Shown: positions 1 through 9,147 of the stretch, in pieces
How positions within the stretch are numbered: position 1 is the first letter of the stretch
Layout: each line of letters opens with the position of its first letter
The notes under the pieces: generated by a model
The model's input: the letters and a program-made list of their open reading frames with translations, nothing else
Databases searched by the model: none
Told to the model about the DNA's origin: nothing
Program-made: the position numbers and the translations under genes
Source: Streptacidiphilus jiangxiensis
GTDB lineage: Bacteria; Actinomycetota; Actinomycetes; Streptomycetales; Streptomycetaceae
Direction of reading: 5' to 3'
NCBI RefSeq assembly: GCF_900109465.1
Contig: NZ_FOAZ01000019.1
Location: forward strand, 62,001-126,000
DNA length: 64,000 bases

Positions 1-616
1 CGAAGCCGGCCAGCTTGGCGAAGTCGGGGTCGGCGTGGAGGGGGTTCCAGTCGCCGGAGAGGCGGTAGAGCAGCGCCTGATCGTGGCGGACCGGGACCTC
101 GCGGACGGCGTCCGGCTCACGTGCGGGCAGGTCGATGCGGACGCTCTCGCCTCGTTCGCCGCCGAAGCCGCCCTCGCCGCGAACGAAGATCTCGGTGTCG
201 CAGGTGTAGAGGGGGCCGTCGTCGTCGGCGGCCTCGCTGCGCATGACCAGGACCGCGGCCTTGCCCTTGTCGTAGAGGGCGGCGAGCGAGCTGGTCAGCT
301 GCGCCCGGCCGGTGGCGGGGATCGGGCGGTGCAGTTCGATGCGCTGGCCGCCGTGCAGCACCTGGGCGAGGTTGATCTGCAGCCCGGGCAGGTTGAAGGC
401 GCCCGCCTTGGCCAGTCCGCCGCCGGCGACGGTGACGAAGCTGGGCAGGACCTGGAGGTCCTTCTCGTAGGTCCAGCGCAGCTCGTCCGGGTCGGCGGCC
501 GGTCGCTGCGCGCCTGCGCCGATGCCGAGGTGGTACAGGATCACGTCCTTGTGGTCCCAGGCGAGTTCGGTCACGCGGGCCGGGGCGGCGAGGGCTTCAG
601 CGGGGTTGATGGGCAT
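1..616 (-). CDS. MaoC-family enoyl-CoA hydratase (3' end missing)
   Basis: At least 205 residues; the gene runs off the left edge. The N-terminal half looks like a degenerate hotdog domain. The second hotdog begins near residue 181 and carries the hydratase-2 signature Y184-R-L-S-G-D189-x-N-P-L-H194, where Asp and His are the expected catalytic pair. The family hydrates trans-2-enoyl-CoA esters. Actinobacterial two-domain members act on steroid side-chain enoyl-CoAs, and the KstR box at 779-792 upstream supports that role here (inference). The ATG at 616 follows a purine-rich stretch. Any 3' partner gene lies outside the window. Confidence 0.8.
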   Translation of the reverse strand, partial: MPINPAEALAAPARVTELAWDHKDVILYHLGIGAGAQRPAADPDELRWTYEKDLQVLPSFVTVAGGGLAKAGAFNLPGLQINLAQVLHGGQRIELHRPIPATGRAQLTSSLAALYDKGKAAVLVMRSEAADDDGPLYTCDTEIFVRGEGGFGGERGESVRIDLPAREPDAVREVPVRHDQALLYRLSGDWNPLHADPDFAKLAGF

Positions 617-778
617 GGAGAGCCTCTTTCGGAACCTGAGGGCATTGGTGGACCCCGACGCGGCCGTCCGCACCGTCGGCCGCGCCGGGGTCGCTTCGAC
701 GCGGGCTCCGACTGCTGCTGTGGTCCGGTCGGTCCCGCGGGCTGAGAGGTGTACTGGAAGCATCTGAAGCACCTTGGC

Positions 779-792
779 TAGAACAAGTTCTA
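779..792. promoter_or_regulatory. KstR-type operator upstream of the MaoC gene
   Basis: TAGAACAAGTTCTA is an exact match to the mycobacterial KstR consensus TnnAACnnGTTnnA and is palindromic apart from the two central bases. It lies between the 3' end of the thiolase gene and the MaoC gene, about 160 bp before the MaoC start, so MaoC probably has its own KstR-controlled promoter. Confidence 0.75.
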
Positions 793-863
793 GCGCAAAG
801 CTCGCGAGTTGAGAACGCATTGACACGGGTCAGTCGCATCCGTGCCATCCCGTGGTGTCGCGG

Positions 864-2057
864 TCATCTCCGCAGCATCGTCACCACGGCGGCGCCGCCG
901 AGGCCGATGTTGTGGGCGAGGCCGACGCGCGCGCCCGGCACCTGGCGGCCGTCGGCCTCGCCGCGCAGCTGCCAGACCAGTTCCGCGCACTGGGCCAGAC
1001 CGGTGGCGCCGAGCGGGTGCCCCTTGGAGATCAGCCCGCCGGACGGGTTGACCACCCAGCGGCCTCCGTAGGTGGTGGCGCCCTCGGCGACCAGCTTGCC
1101 CGCGGCGCCGTCCGGGCACATGCCGAGCGCCTCGTAGGTGAGCAGCTCGTTGATGGAGAAGCAGTCGTGGAGTTCGATCACGTCGACGTCCTCGATGCCG
1201 AGGCCGGACTGCTCGAAGACCGCCCGTCCGGCCTCGCGCGACATCGGCTTGCCGACGACGTCGATGCAGGAGCCGGAGGCGAAGCTCTCCTCGGTGTCGG
1301 TCGTCATCGCCTGCGCGACGATCTCCACCGCGCGCTCCTCGAGCCGGTGCTCGCGCACGAACCGCTCGCTCGCGACGACCGCGGCGGCACCGCCGTCGGA
1401 GGTGGGCGAGCACTGGAGCTTGGTCAGCGGCGCATGGATGGTGCGGGCGCCGAGCACCTCCTCCAGGCTGTACTCGTCGCGGAACTGGGCGCGCGGATTG
1501 GCCGTGGAGTGGCGGTGGTTCTTCACGCCCACGAGGGCGAGCTGCTCGGCGGTGGTGCCGTGCCGCTCCATGTGCTCGCGGGCGGCGTTGCCGAAGATCT
1601 GCGCCGTGGGCGGGGTGGCCTCGAAGCCGTGGCGGGCGGCCATGACGCCGTAGTGGCGGGCGACCGGGCTGGCCGCGAAGCCGCCCGCGCCGGCGCCGCC
1701 GCCCAGCGCGCCCTTGCTCATCTGCTCGAAGCCGAGCGCCAGCACGCAGTCGTTCAACCCGCCCGCCACGAACTGACGCGCCATCATCAGCGCGGTCGAG
1801 CCGGTGGCGCAGTTGTTGTTGACGTTGTAGACGGGCACGCCGCTCAGCCCGATCGTGTAGACGGCGCGCTGTCCGGCCGTGGACTGCTGGTGGCAGTAGC
1901 CGACGGCGGCCTGCTCGACGAGGTCGTAGCCGATCCCGGCGTCGGCCAGCGCGGCCTCGCCCGCCTCCTTGGCCATGTCCCAGTAGTGCCAGTCCCGGGA
2001 CTCCGGCTTCTCGAACTTCGTCATGCCGACGCCGACGAGGAACACCTTCTCGGTCAT
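864..2057 (-). CDS. SCP-x/Ltp1-type thiolase (lipid-transfer protein family)
   Basis: 397 residues, full length for the lipid-transfer/SCP-x thiolase family. The nucleophile is in NNNCATGS (Cys83). C-terminal thiolase motifs are GHPLGATG (His347) and HNIGLGG (His382). The N-terminus and the stretch around [13 protein letters not shown] closely resemble mycobacterial Ltp1 as I recall it. The expected role is thiolytic or retro-aldol cleavage of a beta-oxidation intermediate of a branched or steroid acyl-CoA in the cytoplasm. It overlaps the upstream dehydrogenase gene by ATGA, so the two are translationally coupled and share the KstR-controlled promoter near 4240. The exact substrate cannot be read from the sequence. 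Confidence 0.85.
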   Translation of the reverse strand: MTEKVFLVGVGMTKFEKPESRDWHYWDMAKEAGEAALADAGIGYDLVEQAAVGYCHQQSTAGQRAVYTIGLSGVPVYNVNNNCATGSTALMMARQFVAGGLNDCVLALGFEQMSKGALGGGAGAGGFAASPVARHYGVMAARHGFEATPPTAQIFGNAAREHMERHGTTAEQLALVGVKNHRHSTANPRAQFRDEYSLEEVLGARTIHAPLTKLQCSPTSDGGAAAVVASERFVREHRLEERAVEIVAQAMTTDTEESFASGSCIDVVGKPMSREAGRAVFEQSGLGIEDVDVIELHDCFSINELLTYEALGMCPDGAAGKLVAEGATTYGGRWVVNPSGGLISKGHPLGATGLAQCAELVWQLRGEADGRQVPGARVGLAHNIGLGGAAVVTMLRR

Positions 2058-4207
2058 GCTGTCTTCTCCGATGCAGGCTGTGGGTCACGCGGGAGGCCGA
2101 GAATGCGCTCGGCGACGACGTTGAGCTGGACCTGGGTGGTGCCGCCGGCGATGGTCAGGCAGCGCGACATGAGCAGCGCGTGCCCCACCTCGCGGCCGAG
2201 CCCTTCGTGGACCGCGCCCGCCTCCCCGCACAGCTCCAGCGCGTAGGCGGCGACGCGCTGCGCGTGAGGCGCGGAGACGAGCTTGCGCACGCTGCCACCC
2301 GCGCCCGGGTCGAGTCCGTCCAGCGCGCTGAGGGTGGTGCGCAGGTCGATGCAGGTGAGCACGTGCTCGTCGGCGACGAGTCGGCCGAGCGTCACCGGGT
2401 CCGCGCCGGGGGCGCGCAGCAGGCGCTGGACGGCGGGGCCGGTGGGACTGGAGTCGGCCATGTGGACGCGCTCGTTGCCAAGGGTGTGCCGGGCGACCCG
2501 CCACCCCTCGTCGACGGAGCCGACCACCGCGTCGGCGGGGAGCCGCACGTCGTCGAGGAAGACCTCGTTGAAGACGGCGTCGCCGGTGAGCTCGCGCAGC
2601 GGGCGGATGGTGATGCCGGGCGTGGCGCGCATGTCGACGACGAAGTAGGTGAGGCCCTTGTGCTTGGGCTTGTCCGGGGCGGTGCGGGCGAGCAGGATGC
2701 CGTAGTCGGCGGTGCGGGCGCTGGAGGTCCACACCTTCTGCCCGTCGACACGCCAACTGCCGTCGTCCTGACGGACGGCGCGAGTACGCAGCGCGGCGAG
2801 GTCGGAGCCGGCCTCGGGTTCGGAGAAGAGCTGGCACCAGGTGAGTTCGCCGCGCAGGGTGGGCGCCAGCAGGCGTTCGCGCTGGGCGTCGGTGCCGTGG
2901 GCGGCGAGGGAGGGGACGACCCAGTTGCCGATCGTCAGGTCCGGCAGGTGGACGCCGGCGGCGCGCAGCTCCTGCTCGACGACGAGTTGGCGCAGCGGTC
3001 CGGCGCCCAGGCCGTAGGGCGGCGGCAGGTGCGGCGCGGCCCAGCCCTGGGGTGCGAGGCGGCGGCGCTGCTCGGCCGGCTCCAGCCCTGCCACCGAGGC
3101 GGCCGCGGCGCGCGCCTCGGCGCGGAACTCCTCGGCTTCGGAGGGCAGTTGCAGATGCGGGCGCCACTCCCCCGCCGGTGCGGCGGCCGTGGCCACCTCG
3201 CGCCACAGCGCTCCGTCGCCGCCCAGGAGTTGGCGTAGCGTCAGGGCGCGACGCAGGCGCAGATGGGCGTCGTGCTCCCAGGTGAAACCGATGCCGCCGA
3301 GGATCTGGATGCAGTCCTCGGCGTTGGCGCAGGCGGCGTCGACGGCGAGCGCGGCCGCGACGGACGCGGTGAGAGGCACCGTTTCGCGGGCGGCGGCCCA
3401 GGTCGCGGCGGCGGCCTTCTCGGCGCGGACGAGCAGGGTGGCGCAGAGGTGCTTGACGGCCTGGAACTGGCCGATGGGCCGCCCGAACTGCTCGCGCACC
3501 TTGGCGTGGGTGACGGCCGTCTCCAGCGCCCAGCGGGCGAGGCCGCTTGCCTCGGCGGCCAGGACGGTCCGCACGACGGCCATGGCCTCGACGTCGGCGA
3601 GGCCGTCCAACGGCTCGGCGGCGACGTCGGTGAACGCGACGCGGGCCAGGCCGCGGGCGAGGTCGAGTGCGGCCAGCGGGACGATCCGCGCGGCGTTCGC
3701 GGGCACGGCGTACCAGGCCGGTCCGCTCGCCGCGACGGCGCGGACGACCAGCAGGTCCGCCTCGGCCGCGCCGACGACGACGTCGGCGACGCCGTCCAGG
3801 CGTCCGGCCGGCGTCGCGGTCACCGTGGCGTGCCAGGCGACGGCGGCGGTCAGGCCACCGTCGGCGAGGTCGGCGAGGCGGGGGGCGGTCGCGTCGGCGC
3901 GGGCCAGCAGCGCGGCGGCAAGGACGGTCGGCAGGTAGCCGCCCGGCAGGAGCCCGCGTCCGGCCTCCTCGACCACCACGGCCAGGTCCAGCAGGGCGCC
4001 GCCGCCCCCGCCGTGCTCCTCGGGAAGGTGCGGGCCGAGCAGGCCCTGCTCGGCCAGCGCCTTCCACCACAGGGGCCGGGCGGTCCCCACCGCACCCGGC
4101 CCCTCCGCCAGTGCCGCCCTGACCACCGGCCCGGACACCTCCCGCTCCAGCAGGCGGCGCACCGAGCCCCGCAGCTCCCGGTGCTCCTCGCTGATGCCGA
4201 CGGCCAT
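2054..4207 (-). CDS. fadE34: Fused two-domain acyl-CoA dehydrogenase, FadE34-like
   Basis: 717 residues, about twice a normal acyl-CoA dehydrogenase (ACAD). Residues 1-340 form one ACAD unit, whose C-terminal helical domain contains [15 protein letters not shown] and [11 protein letters not shown]. Residues 350-717 form a second, with the flavin-site sequence SEPEAGSD and a C-terminal GEAGAVHEG region. This is the architecture of M. tuberculosis FadE34 (ChsE3, about 710 residues), which dehydrogenates a C24 steroid acyl-CoA. In Mycobacterium that gene adjoins kstR; here it lies 10 kb away. The ATG at 4207 follows a GGAGGGGG site. It leads the operon with the downstream thiolase and has a KstR box and a second palindrome just upstream. 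The substrate is inferred. Confidence 0.8.
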   Translation of the reverse strand: MAVGISEEHRELRGSVRRLLEREVSGPVVRAALAEGPGAVGTARPLWWKALAEQGLLGPHLPEEHGGGGGALLDLAVVVEEAGRGLLPGGYLPTVLAAALLARADATAPRLADLADGGLTAAVAWHATVTATPAGRLDGVADVVVGAAEADLLVVRAVAASGPAWYAVPANAARIVPLAALDLARGLARVAFTDVAAEPLDGLADVEAMAVVRTVLAAEASGLARWALETAVTHAKVREQFGRPIGQFQAVKHLCATLLVRAEKAAAATWAAARETVPLTASVAAALAVDAACANAEDCIQILGGIGFTWEHDAHLRLRRALTLRQLLGGDGALWREVATAAAPAGEWRPHLQLPSEAEEFRAEARAAAASVAGLEPAEQRRRLAPQGWAAPHLPPPYGLGAGPLRQLVVEQELRAAGVHLPDLTIGNWVVPSLAAHGTDAQRERLLAPTLRGELTWCQLFSEPEAGSDLAALRTRAVRQDDGSWRVDGQKVWTSSARTADYGILLARTAPDKPKHKGLTYFVVDMRATPGITIRPLRELTGDAVFNEVFLDDVRLPADAVVGSVDEGWRVARHTLGNERVHMADSSPTGPAVQRLLRAPGADPVTLGRLVADEHVLTCIDLRTTLSALDGLDPGAGGSVRKLVSAPHAQRVAAYALELCGEAGAVHEGLGREVGHALLMSRCLTIAGGTTQVQLNVVAERILGLPRDPQPASEKTA

Positions 4208-4224
4208 CGACGCCCCCTCCGCAA

Positions 4225-4239
4225 CTGACGTGGCGTCAG
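4225..4239. promoter_or_regulatory. Palindrome CTGAC-N5-GTCAG (second operator class, copy 1)
   Basis: CTGACGTGGCGTCAG is a perfect inverted repeat, 18 bp upstream of the dehydrogenase start and 3 bp from the KstR box. The same 15-bp architecture recurs before the F420 oxidoreductase gene and cyp125. Its position close to the ATG suits a repressor site. The binding protein is unknown. Confidence 0.5.
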
Positions 4240-4241
4240 AT

Positions 4242-4255
4242 TAGAACGCGTTTCA
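4242..4255. promoter_or_regulatory. KstR-type operator upstream of fadE34-like gene
   Basis: TAGAACGCGTTTCA matches TnnAACnnGTTnnA exactly. It sits 35-48 bp upstream of the minus-strand dehydrogenase ATG, where a repressor would overlap the promoter. Confidence 0.75.
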
Positions 4256-4256
4256 G

Positions 4257-4440
4257 AAATTGGGAAGCCCGGGAGGCCGCCTGCTCGGATTGCCCGCCGA
4301 CGCACCTGCGGCCGGCCTTCGTGCGCGGGTTGCCGGCCGGCGAGGCGGCGGTCACCCTCGACCGGTCGGCCTCGGCCGCGATCGACGGCGAGCTGCGGCC
4401 GGTGGGCCGCCTCGTCGAGGCCGCGCTGATCGCCCGGTGA
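4257..4440 (+). pseudogene. Possible 3' remnant of a lost gene
   Basis: One plus-strand frame is open from before 4258 to the TGA at 4438-4440 and reads like protein (it ends GRLVEAALIAR and contains CSDCPPTHLRP). It has no start codon or ribosome site, and the frame runs back through the KstR box. It may be the tail of a deleted gene, or chance in GC-rich DNA. I do not recognise the family. Confidence 0.2.
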
Positions 4441-4485
4441 CGGAGACGGCGCCGGCGAAGTGACCGGCCGGTAGGGTGACCCGCT

Positions 4486-5142
4486 ATGGACGCGACGCGA
4501 GAGATCAGCCCCGCCCGCCCGCAGGCGCAGGTGCTGGCCGCCTTCGAGGCGGCAACGGGGTTCATGCCGGTGGACGAGGGCCTGGCCCTGTACGCGGCGG
4601 CCGCGGACGCCGCCGCCCGCACGGGCCTGCCGGTGCTGGAGATCGGCAGCTACTGCGGCCGCTCCACGATCCTGCTCGCCGAGGCAGCGCGCCTCGCCGG
4701 CACCGTCGCGATCACCGTCGACCACCACCGCGGCTCGGAGGAGCAGCAGCCCGGCTGGGAGTACCACGACACCAGCCTGGTCGACCCCGAGGTCGGCCTG
4801 ATGGACACCCTCCCCCGGTTCCGCCGCACCCTGCACGCGGCCGGGCTGGAGCCGTACGTCGTCGCGCTCGTCGGCCGCTCCCCGCAGCTGGCGCGCCTGT
4901 GGGGCACGCAGGTCGGCCTGGTCTTCGTCGACGGCGGCCACACCGACGAGCACGCCACCGGCGACTACGAGGGCTGGGCCCCGCACCTCGCCCCCGACGG
5001 CCTGCTGGTCGTGCACGACGTCTTCCCCGACCCCGCGGACGGCGGCCAGGCGCCCTACCGGGTCTACCTGCGGGCGCTGGACGAGGGCTTCGAGGAGGTC
5101 TCGGTCACCGGCTCGCTGCGGGTGCTGCGCCGCGCGAGCTGA
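4486..5142 (+). CDS. Class I SAM-dependent methyltransferase
   Basis: 218 residues. The glycine-rich SAM loop is in VLEIGSYCGRST (about residues 49-60), followed by an acidic strand end in ITVDHH and the later VFVDGGHTDEH. The pattern fits the Methyltransf_24 type, in which the acidic strand and the DGGH motif line the active site. The substrate is not evident. The ATG at 4486 follows GGTAGGGTGACCCGCT. It is followed by about 100 bp of non-coding DNA before the Pro-rich membrane protein gene and appears to be monocistronic. It could instead be a glycan- or antibiotic-modifying O-methyltransferase; nothing nearby decides this. Confidence 0.75.
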   Translation: MDATREISPARPQAQVLAAFEAATGFMPVDEGLALYAAAADAAARTGLPVLEIGSYCGRSTILLAEAARLAGTVAITVDHHRGSEEQQPGWEYHDTSLVDPEVGLMDTLPRFRRTLHAAGLEPYVVALVGRSPQLARLWGTQVGLVFVDGGHTDEHATGDYEGWAPHLAPDGLLVVHDVFPDPADGGQAPYRVYLRALDEGFEEVSVTGSLRVLRRAS

Positions 5143-5240
5143 GGATCTTGCCTGCGCAAACCTGCCTGCGGACCACGGGCTTTCGATACGGTGGCGCCGA
5201 TCGGTTTCGGGGAACCTGCGGTATTCGGCGAGGTGCGCAC

Positions 5241-6940
5241 ATGAGCGATCGGGACAGCACGCCCCCTGCGGTCTGGGATCCGACCGCCAACGGCGGCGCG
5301 GGCGGCTGGGTCCGCCGCGCCGAACCGCGGACCACCCCGCTGCAGCGCAGCGACGGCCGCCCACCCGAGGACGGGCAGGCAGCGGACGCCGGGCCCGCCG
5401 TCCCCGCGGCGACGGACGCCGAGGAGACGGCGGTCCTGCCGCCCGTCCCCTCGGGCCCCCCGACGGTCGGCGCGGTCCCGCCCCGGACGGAGCTGGACCA
5501 GCCCATCGCCCGCCCGTACTTCCCCGGCGCACCCGCCGCTCCGCAGCCGCCGAGCACAGGCCAGTCCGCGCCGCCGACGCCGACCGTGCGCGTGCCGGGC
5601 CCGAACCCCGGCCCGACCGGCGGACCGGCCGCCCCCGGCGCCCAGCCGCCCGGCCCCGGCTACAGCGCGACACAGTTTAAGAAGTCCAGGGACCACCCGG
5701 GACCGAGGCACCGACCACGAGTGCACCAGGAGCCGCCGCGCAGCCGCCCGGCGGTCAGGCTGCGCCCCCGCCGACGCCGACCGTGCGCGTGCCGGGCCCG
5801 AACCCCGGCCCGACCGGCGGACCGGCCGCCCCCGGCGCCCAGCCGCCCGGCCCCGGGTACAGCGCGACGCAGCCGCCCGGCGGGCAGGCCGCGCCGCCGA
5901 CGCCGACCGTGCGCGTCGCCCCGCCCGGCGCGCAGCCGCACGGCCCCGGGTACGGGGTGCCCCAGGCAGCCGCCGGAGCACCTGGCGCTGAGGTGCCGAC
6001 CGTGAGCGCGCCCGGGGTCGGTCACGCCGCGCCCCCCTACGGCGCGGCGGGCGGCGGGTACGTCCCGCCGGGCGTGCGTCAGGATGTGCCGACGGTCACC
6101 GCGGCGCCCGCGGCGCAGCCGCAGCCGCCCCATCAGCAACCCACCGCCTACGGCTACCCGATGCCCATGCAGGCGCAGCCGCAGGCGCAGCCGCTCGCCC
6201 CGCAGCCCTACCAGCGGCCGGACTTCGGCGCACCGCAGCGGCCAGGTGCCGGACCGGCGCCGGCCGGCGAGCGGAAGGGGCTGTCGACGGGTGCGCTCGT
6301 CGTGATCGTCGTCGTGGTCGCCGCGCTGCTCGGCGTCGGCGCGGTGTGGGGGCTGAAGCTGGGGCAGTCGTCCACGCCGAGCGCGGGCCCGAGCAACCCC
6401 CCGGTGGCGAGCGGTGGCCGGAGCAGCGGACCGTCCGGAACCGGCGGGGGCTCCGCCTCGCCGAGCGACAGCGCGTCGCCCTCGGCCTCCGACAGCGCGG
6501 GCGCCCAGACACAGGCGCAGGCCGTGGACTCGCTGCTGTCGCAGAGCAAGAACGTGCGGCAGTCGATCGCGACAGCGGCGACCGACATCACCAACTGCAC
6601 CGACCTGGCCGCCGCACAGGGCGCCTTCCAGAGCGCGGCGAACAACCGGCAGAGCCTGGCGAACCAGGCCACCACCACCGACGTGTCCCAGCTGCCGGGC
6701 GGTACCGCGCTGATGCAGCAGCTGGCCCAGGCCGAGCAGGACTCCGCGAACGCCGACAACGCGTACGCCTCCTGGGCCGGGTCGCTGGCCTCCGGCTCCT
6801 GCACGCCGAACGCGTCGCTCCCGGCGTCCGTGATGAGCGCCAATACGACGGCCACCCAGGACAAGCAGACGTTCGTGGTGCAATGGAACCCGATCGCCGC
6901 ACAGTACGGACTGCCTTCGTGGACGAAAAATGACTTCTGA
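5241..6940 (+). pseudogene. Pro-rich single-pass membrane protein, frameshifted
   Basis: The ATG at 5241, after GAGGTGCGCAC, opens a Pro/Ala-rich frame that is coherent to the Gln codon at 5673-5675. From 5681 the coherent reading continues two frames over (EVQGPPGTEAPTTSAPG, then the repeat unit again) through to the TGA at 6940. The five bases TTTAA at 5676-5680 separate the halves and bring a TAA stop into the downstream frame. Removing them would give about 564 residues: a Pro-rich cytoplasmic part, a transmembrane helix near GALVVIVVVVAALLGVGAVW, and a Ser/Gly linker with an extracellular domain containing two Cys. As read, the 3' part could only be made from an internal start such as GTG 5783. 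The amidase gene overlaps its end by 11 bp. This is either a real mutation or a sequence error. Confidence 0.65.
5576..5950 (+). repeat. Tandem coding repeat in the Pro-rich protein
   Basis: A roughly 100-bp unit encoding TPTVRVPGPNPGPTGGPAAP followed by GAQPPGPGYSATQ occurs at about 5578-5675 and again at about 5772-5875, almost identical at the DNA level. A shortened third copy (TPTVRVAPPGAQPHGPGYG) follows to about 5950. Such long near-identical copies invite recombination and assembly errors, and the frameshift at 5676-5680 lies exactly at the end of copy 1. Confidence 0.8.
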
Positions 6941-7895
6941 CGACTTCGGCCCCCAGCGGCCGCCGCGCACCAGGGCCACCACGCTCGTGCTGGTCCTGGC
7001 GGCCCTGGTGCCGCTCTGCTTCGCGGGCTGGCTGGGCTGGCGGGCGATAGCCGGCGAGCCCGGCAAGGACGCGAAGCCGGCCGCCGCCGGCGGGACGAGC
7101 CAGGACGCGGGCGGGTGGGGATCGCCGAGCGCGAACGCCACGGCGCACGGCCCCGGAACGACGGCCGGTGCTTCCGCGTCGCCGTCGCCGTCCCCGTCCG
7201 TCTCCCAGGGCAAGCCGCTCGCCGGCAAGGTGATCGTGCTGGACCCCGGCCACAACCCCGGCAACGTCGACCACCCGAGCGAGATCAACCAGCTGGTGTT
7301 CGTCGGCAACGGCAGCAAGGCGTGCGACACCACCGGCGCCTCCACCAACGCCGGCTACCCGGAGGCGCAGTTCACGCTCGACGTGGCCCGCCGGGTGCGG
7401 ACGCTGCTGCAGGCCGAGGGGGCCACGGTCATCCTGACCCAGGACGGCAACACTCCCTGGGGCCCGTGCGTCACCGAGCGCGCCGCCATCGGCAACCACG
7501 CCCACGCGGACGCGGCGATCTCCATCCACGCGGACGGTGCGGGCGCCTCCGACCACGGATTCCACGTGATCATGCCGCAGACCGTCGACGCCGGCGGCGT
7601 GAACAACAGCGCGATCGTCGGCCCGTCGCACACGCTCGGCATGGACGTCCGCGCCGCGTTCAACGCCGCGACCGGCGAGCCGTTCGCCAACTACATCAAC
7701 GGCGGTGTCGGCTACGACATCCGCAGCGACCTGGGCGGGCTCAACATGTCCACGGTGCCGAAGGTCTTCATCGAGTGCGCGAACATGCGCAACTCCGGCG
7801 ACGCGGACCGGCTGACCTCGGCCTCCTGGCGCCAGGAGGCGGCCCAGGGGATCGCGAACGGACTCAGCCAGTTCGTCCTCCAGGAGGGGCACTGA
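6930..7895 (+). CDS. Membrane-anchored N-acetylmuramoyl-L-alanine amidase (Amidase_3)
   Basis: 321 residues. A transmembrane helix at about 17-37 is followed by an Ala/Ser/Pro linker to residue 95 and an Amidase_3 domain. Zinc and catalytic residues are visible: His108 in LDPGHNPG, Glu145 in AGYPEAQF, His200 in ISIHADG and the catalytic Glu282 in FIECANMRN. It should cleave the amide bond between MurNAc and the peptide stem outside the membrane. It overlaps the preceding Pro-rich membrane protein by 11 bp, so the two are probably co-translated, with the Pro-rich protein a candidate partner. The extra loop with two Cys (KACDTT and WGPCVTE) may form a disulfide. Confidence 0.9.
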   Translation: MTSDDFGPQRPPRTRATTLVLVLAALVPLCFAGWLGWRAIAGEPGKDAKPAAAGGTSQDAGGWGSPSANATAHGPGTTAGASASPSPSPSVSQGKPLAGKVIVLDPGHNPGNVDHPSEINQLVFVGNGSKACDTTGASTNAGYPEAQFTLDVARRVRTLLQAEGATVILTQDGNTPWGPCVTERAAIGNHAHADAAISIHADGAGASDHGFHVIMPQTVDAGGVNNSAIVGPSHTLGMDVRAAFNAATGEPFANYINGGVGYDIRSDLGGLNMSTVPKVFIECANMRNSGDADRLTSASWRQEAAQGIANGLSQFVLQEGH

Positions 7896-7980
7896 TCGGA
7901 CTGATACGGTCGCAAGCGGTCCCCGTCCCAGCGGTCACACCCGGCCCCCAGCGGTCCACGACTCACGAGAGGCTCACGCG

Positions 7981-9069
7981 GTGAATCTGCGATCCGTCAC
8001 CCGAGGGGACGCCGCGCTGGCGGCGTCGGCGCTGCTGCTGCTCGTCTCCTCCTTCTTCACCTTCTTCCAGGCGAGCTCGGATTCCTGCAACGGCGTCAGG
8101 TCGAGCTGCTCGACCAGCGCCTGGAGCTCCGCCCTGTTCCCGCTGCTGCCCGCCGTGGTGCTGCTGGGCGTGATCGGCCCGGTCCTGGTGCTGCTCGCCC
8201 GGTTGCTGCCGCAGGAGCCCGTCGCGCTGGGCATCGGACTGCGGCCGTGGGGCGTCGTGCTGACGGTGGCTTCGGCCTGGTCGGCGCTGTGGACGCTGTT
8301 CGGTGGCCCGTCCGGTGAGATCTTCGGGGTCCCGGCCGCCAACTCCAGCCCGCAGCTCGGCGCATTCCTCGCCTTCCTGTTCTGCGCGGCCAGCGTGGTG
8401 CTGGCGGTCGCCGGTCCGGTGCTGCCGGTGCTGGCCGCGCCGCTGCTGCCGGAGGCCACGGCTCCGGCCGCGCCGTCCCCGTACGGGGTCCCGGGCGCCG
8501 AGGGGCAGCAGGGTTTCCAGGGCTTCGGCGCTCCGGCCGCGCCCGGCGCGCCGGGTGCCGCCGGTGCGCCCGTCGCCCCCGGTACGCCGGGTGCCCCGCA
8601 GCCGCACGTCGGCCACTTCAGCCCGCAGCCCGTCCAGCAGGCCCACCCCGGCCAGCCGTTCCACGGCCCGGATCAGCCGGGGGCGACGCTGCCGACCCCG
8701 GCCGCCGAGCAGCCGGGCGGCACGAGGGGCGCCGACACGGCGACGGCGCGGCTGTCGCGCAGCGAGCCGCAGGACACGCCGCCCGCCGGGGGCTCGACGG
8801 TGCGGCTGGTCCCCGGCGCACAGTCGGCCACGCCGACGCCGCCGCCCGTCGCCGAGCCGGCCTCGGCCGCCTTCGCCCCGTTCTGGTTCGCAGTGCCGGC
8901 CGCACGTCCGCTGGCCCCGGAGCACGACCCGGCCGGCGCCCCGGTCGGCGAACTGGTCCCCGGCACCTGGTACCTGGCCATCGCCCAGCGCGGCGACGCA
9001 CTGCTGGCCCGCACCCAGGAGGGCAAGAGCGGCCTGCTGGTCGACACCTCGGGCATCCAGCGCGGCTGA
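7981..9069 (+). CDS. Multi-pass membrane protein with Pro/Ala-rich tail
   Basis: 362 residues from a GTG start. Four hydrophobic segments lie in the first 160 residues (near 10-26, 46-74, 85-100 and 124-155). A Pro/Ala/Gly-rich linker (about 160-300) follows, then a compact C-terminal stretch containing FWFAVP and GTWYLAIAQRGDALLAR. The two Cys in the first extracytoplasmic loop (DSCNGVRSSCS) may pair. No enzymatic motif is visible. It follows the amidase gene by 85 bp in the same direction and may belong to that envelope unit. Family not recognised. Confidence 0.75.
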   Translation: MNLRSVTRGDAALAASALLLLVSSFFTFFQASSDSCNGVRSSCSTSAWSSALFPLLPAVVLLGVIGPVLVLLARLLPQEPVALGIGLRPWGVVLTVASAWSALWTLFGGPSGEIFGVPAANSSPQLGAFLAFLFCAASVVLAVAGPVLPVLAAPLLPEATAPAAPSPYGVPGAEGQQGFQGFGAPAAPGAPGAAGAPVAPGTPGAPQPHVGHFSPQPVQQAHPGQPFHGPDQPGATLPTPAAEQPGGTRGADTATARLSRSEPQDTPPAGGSTVRLVPGAQSATPTPPPVAEPASAAFAPFWFAVPAARPLAPEHDPAGAPVGELVPGTWYLAIAQRGDALLARTQEGKSGLLVDTSGIQRG

Positions 9070-9110
9070 GTCCTCCCGTTCCTTCTTGTTCCTTGCGGAC
9101 CCCCTCGCTA

Positions 9111-9129
9111 ATCTGACACACCGTCAGAT
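9111..9129. promoter_or_regulatory. Palindrome CTGAC-N5-GTCAG (second operator class, copy 2)
   Basis: ATCTGACACACCGTCAGAT is a perfect inverted repeat with 7-bp arms and a 5-bp spacer, ending 18 bp before the F420 oxidoreductase ATG. It shares its core with the sites at 4225-4239 and 34306-34322. No KstR box is visible here, so this element may act alone at this promoter. Confidence 0.6.
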
Positions 9130-9147
9130 GTGCGAGGGGGTTCTGCC

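Noticed and set aside
2085-4070. Long Arg/Pro/Ala-rich open frames of hundreds of codons opposite or out of frame with genes (also 790-2088, 20408-21478 and 61306-63105)
   Set aside because: Shadow frames of high-GC coding DNA; composition is Arg/Pro/Ala-rich without any domain, and each lies over a gene with clear motifs.
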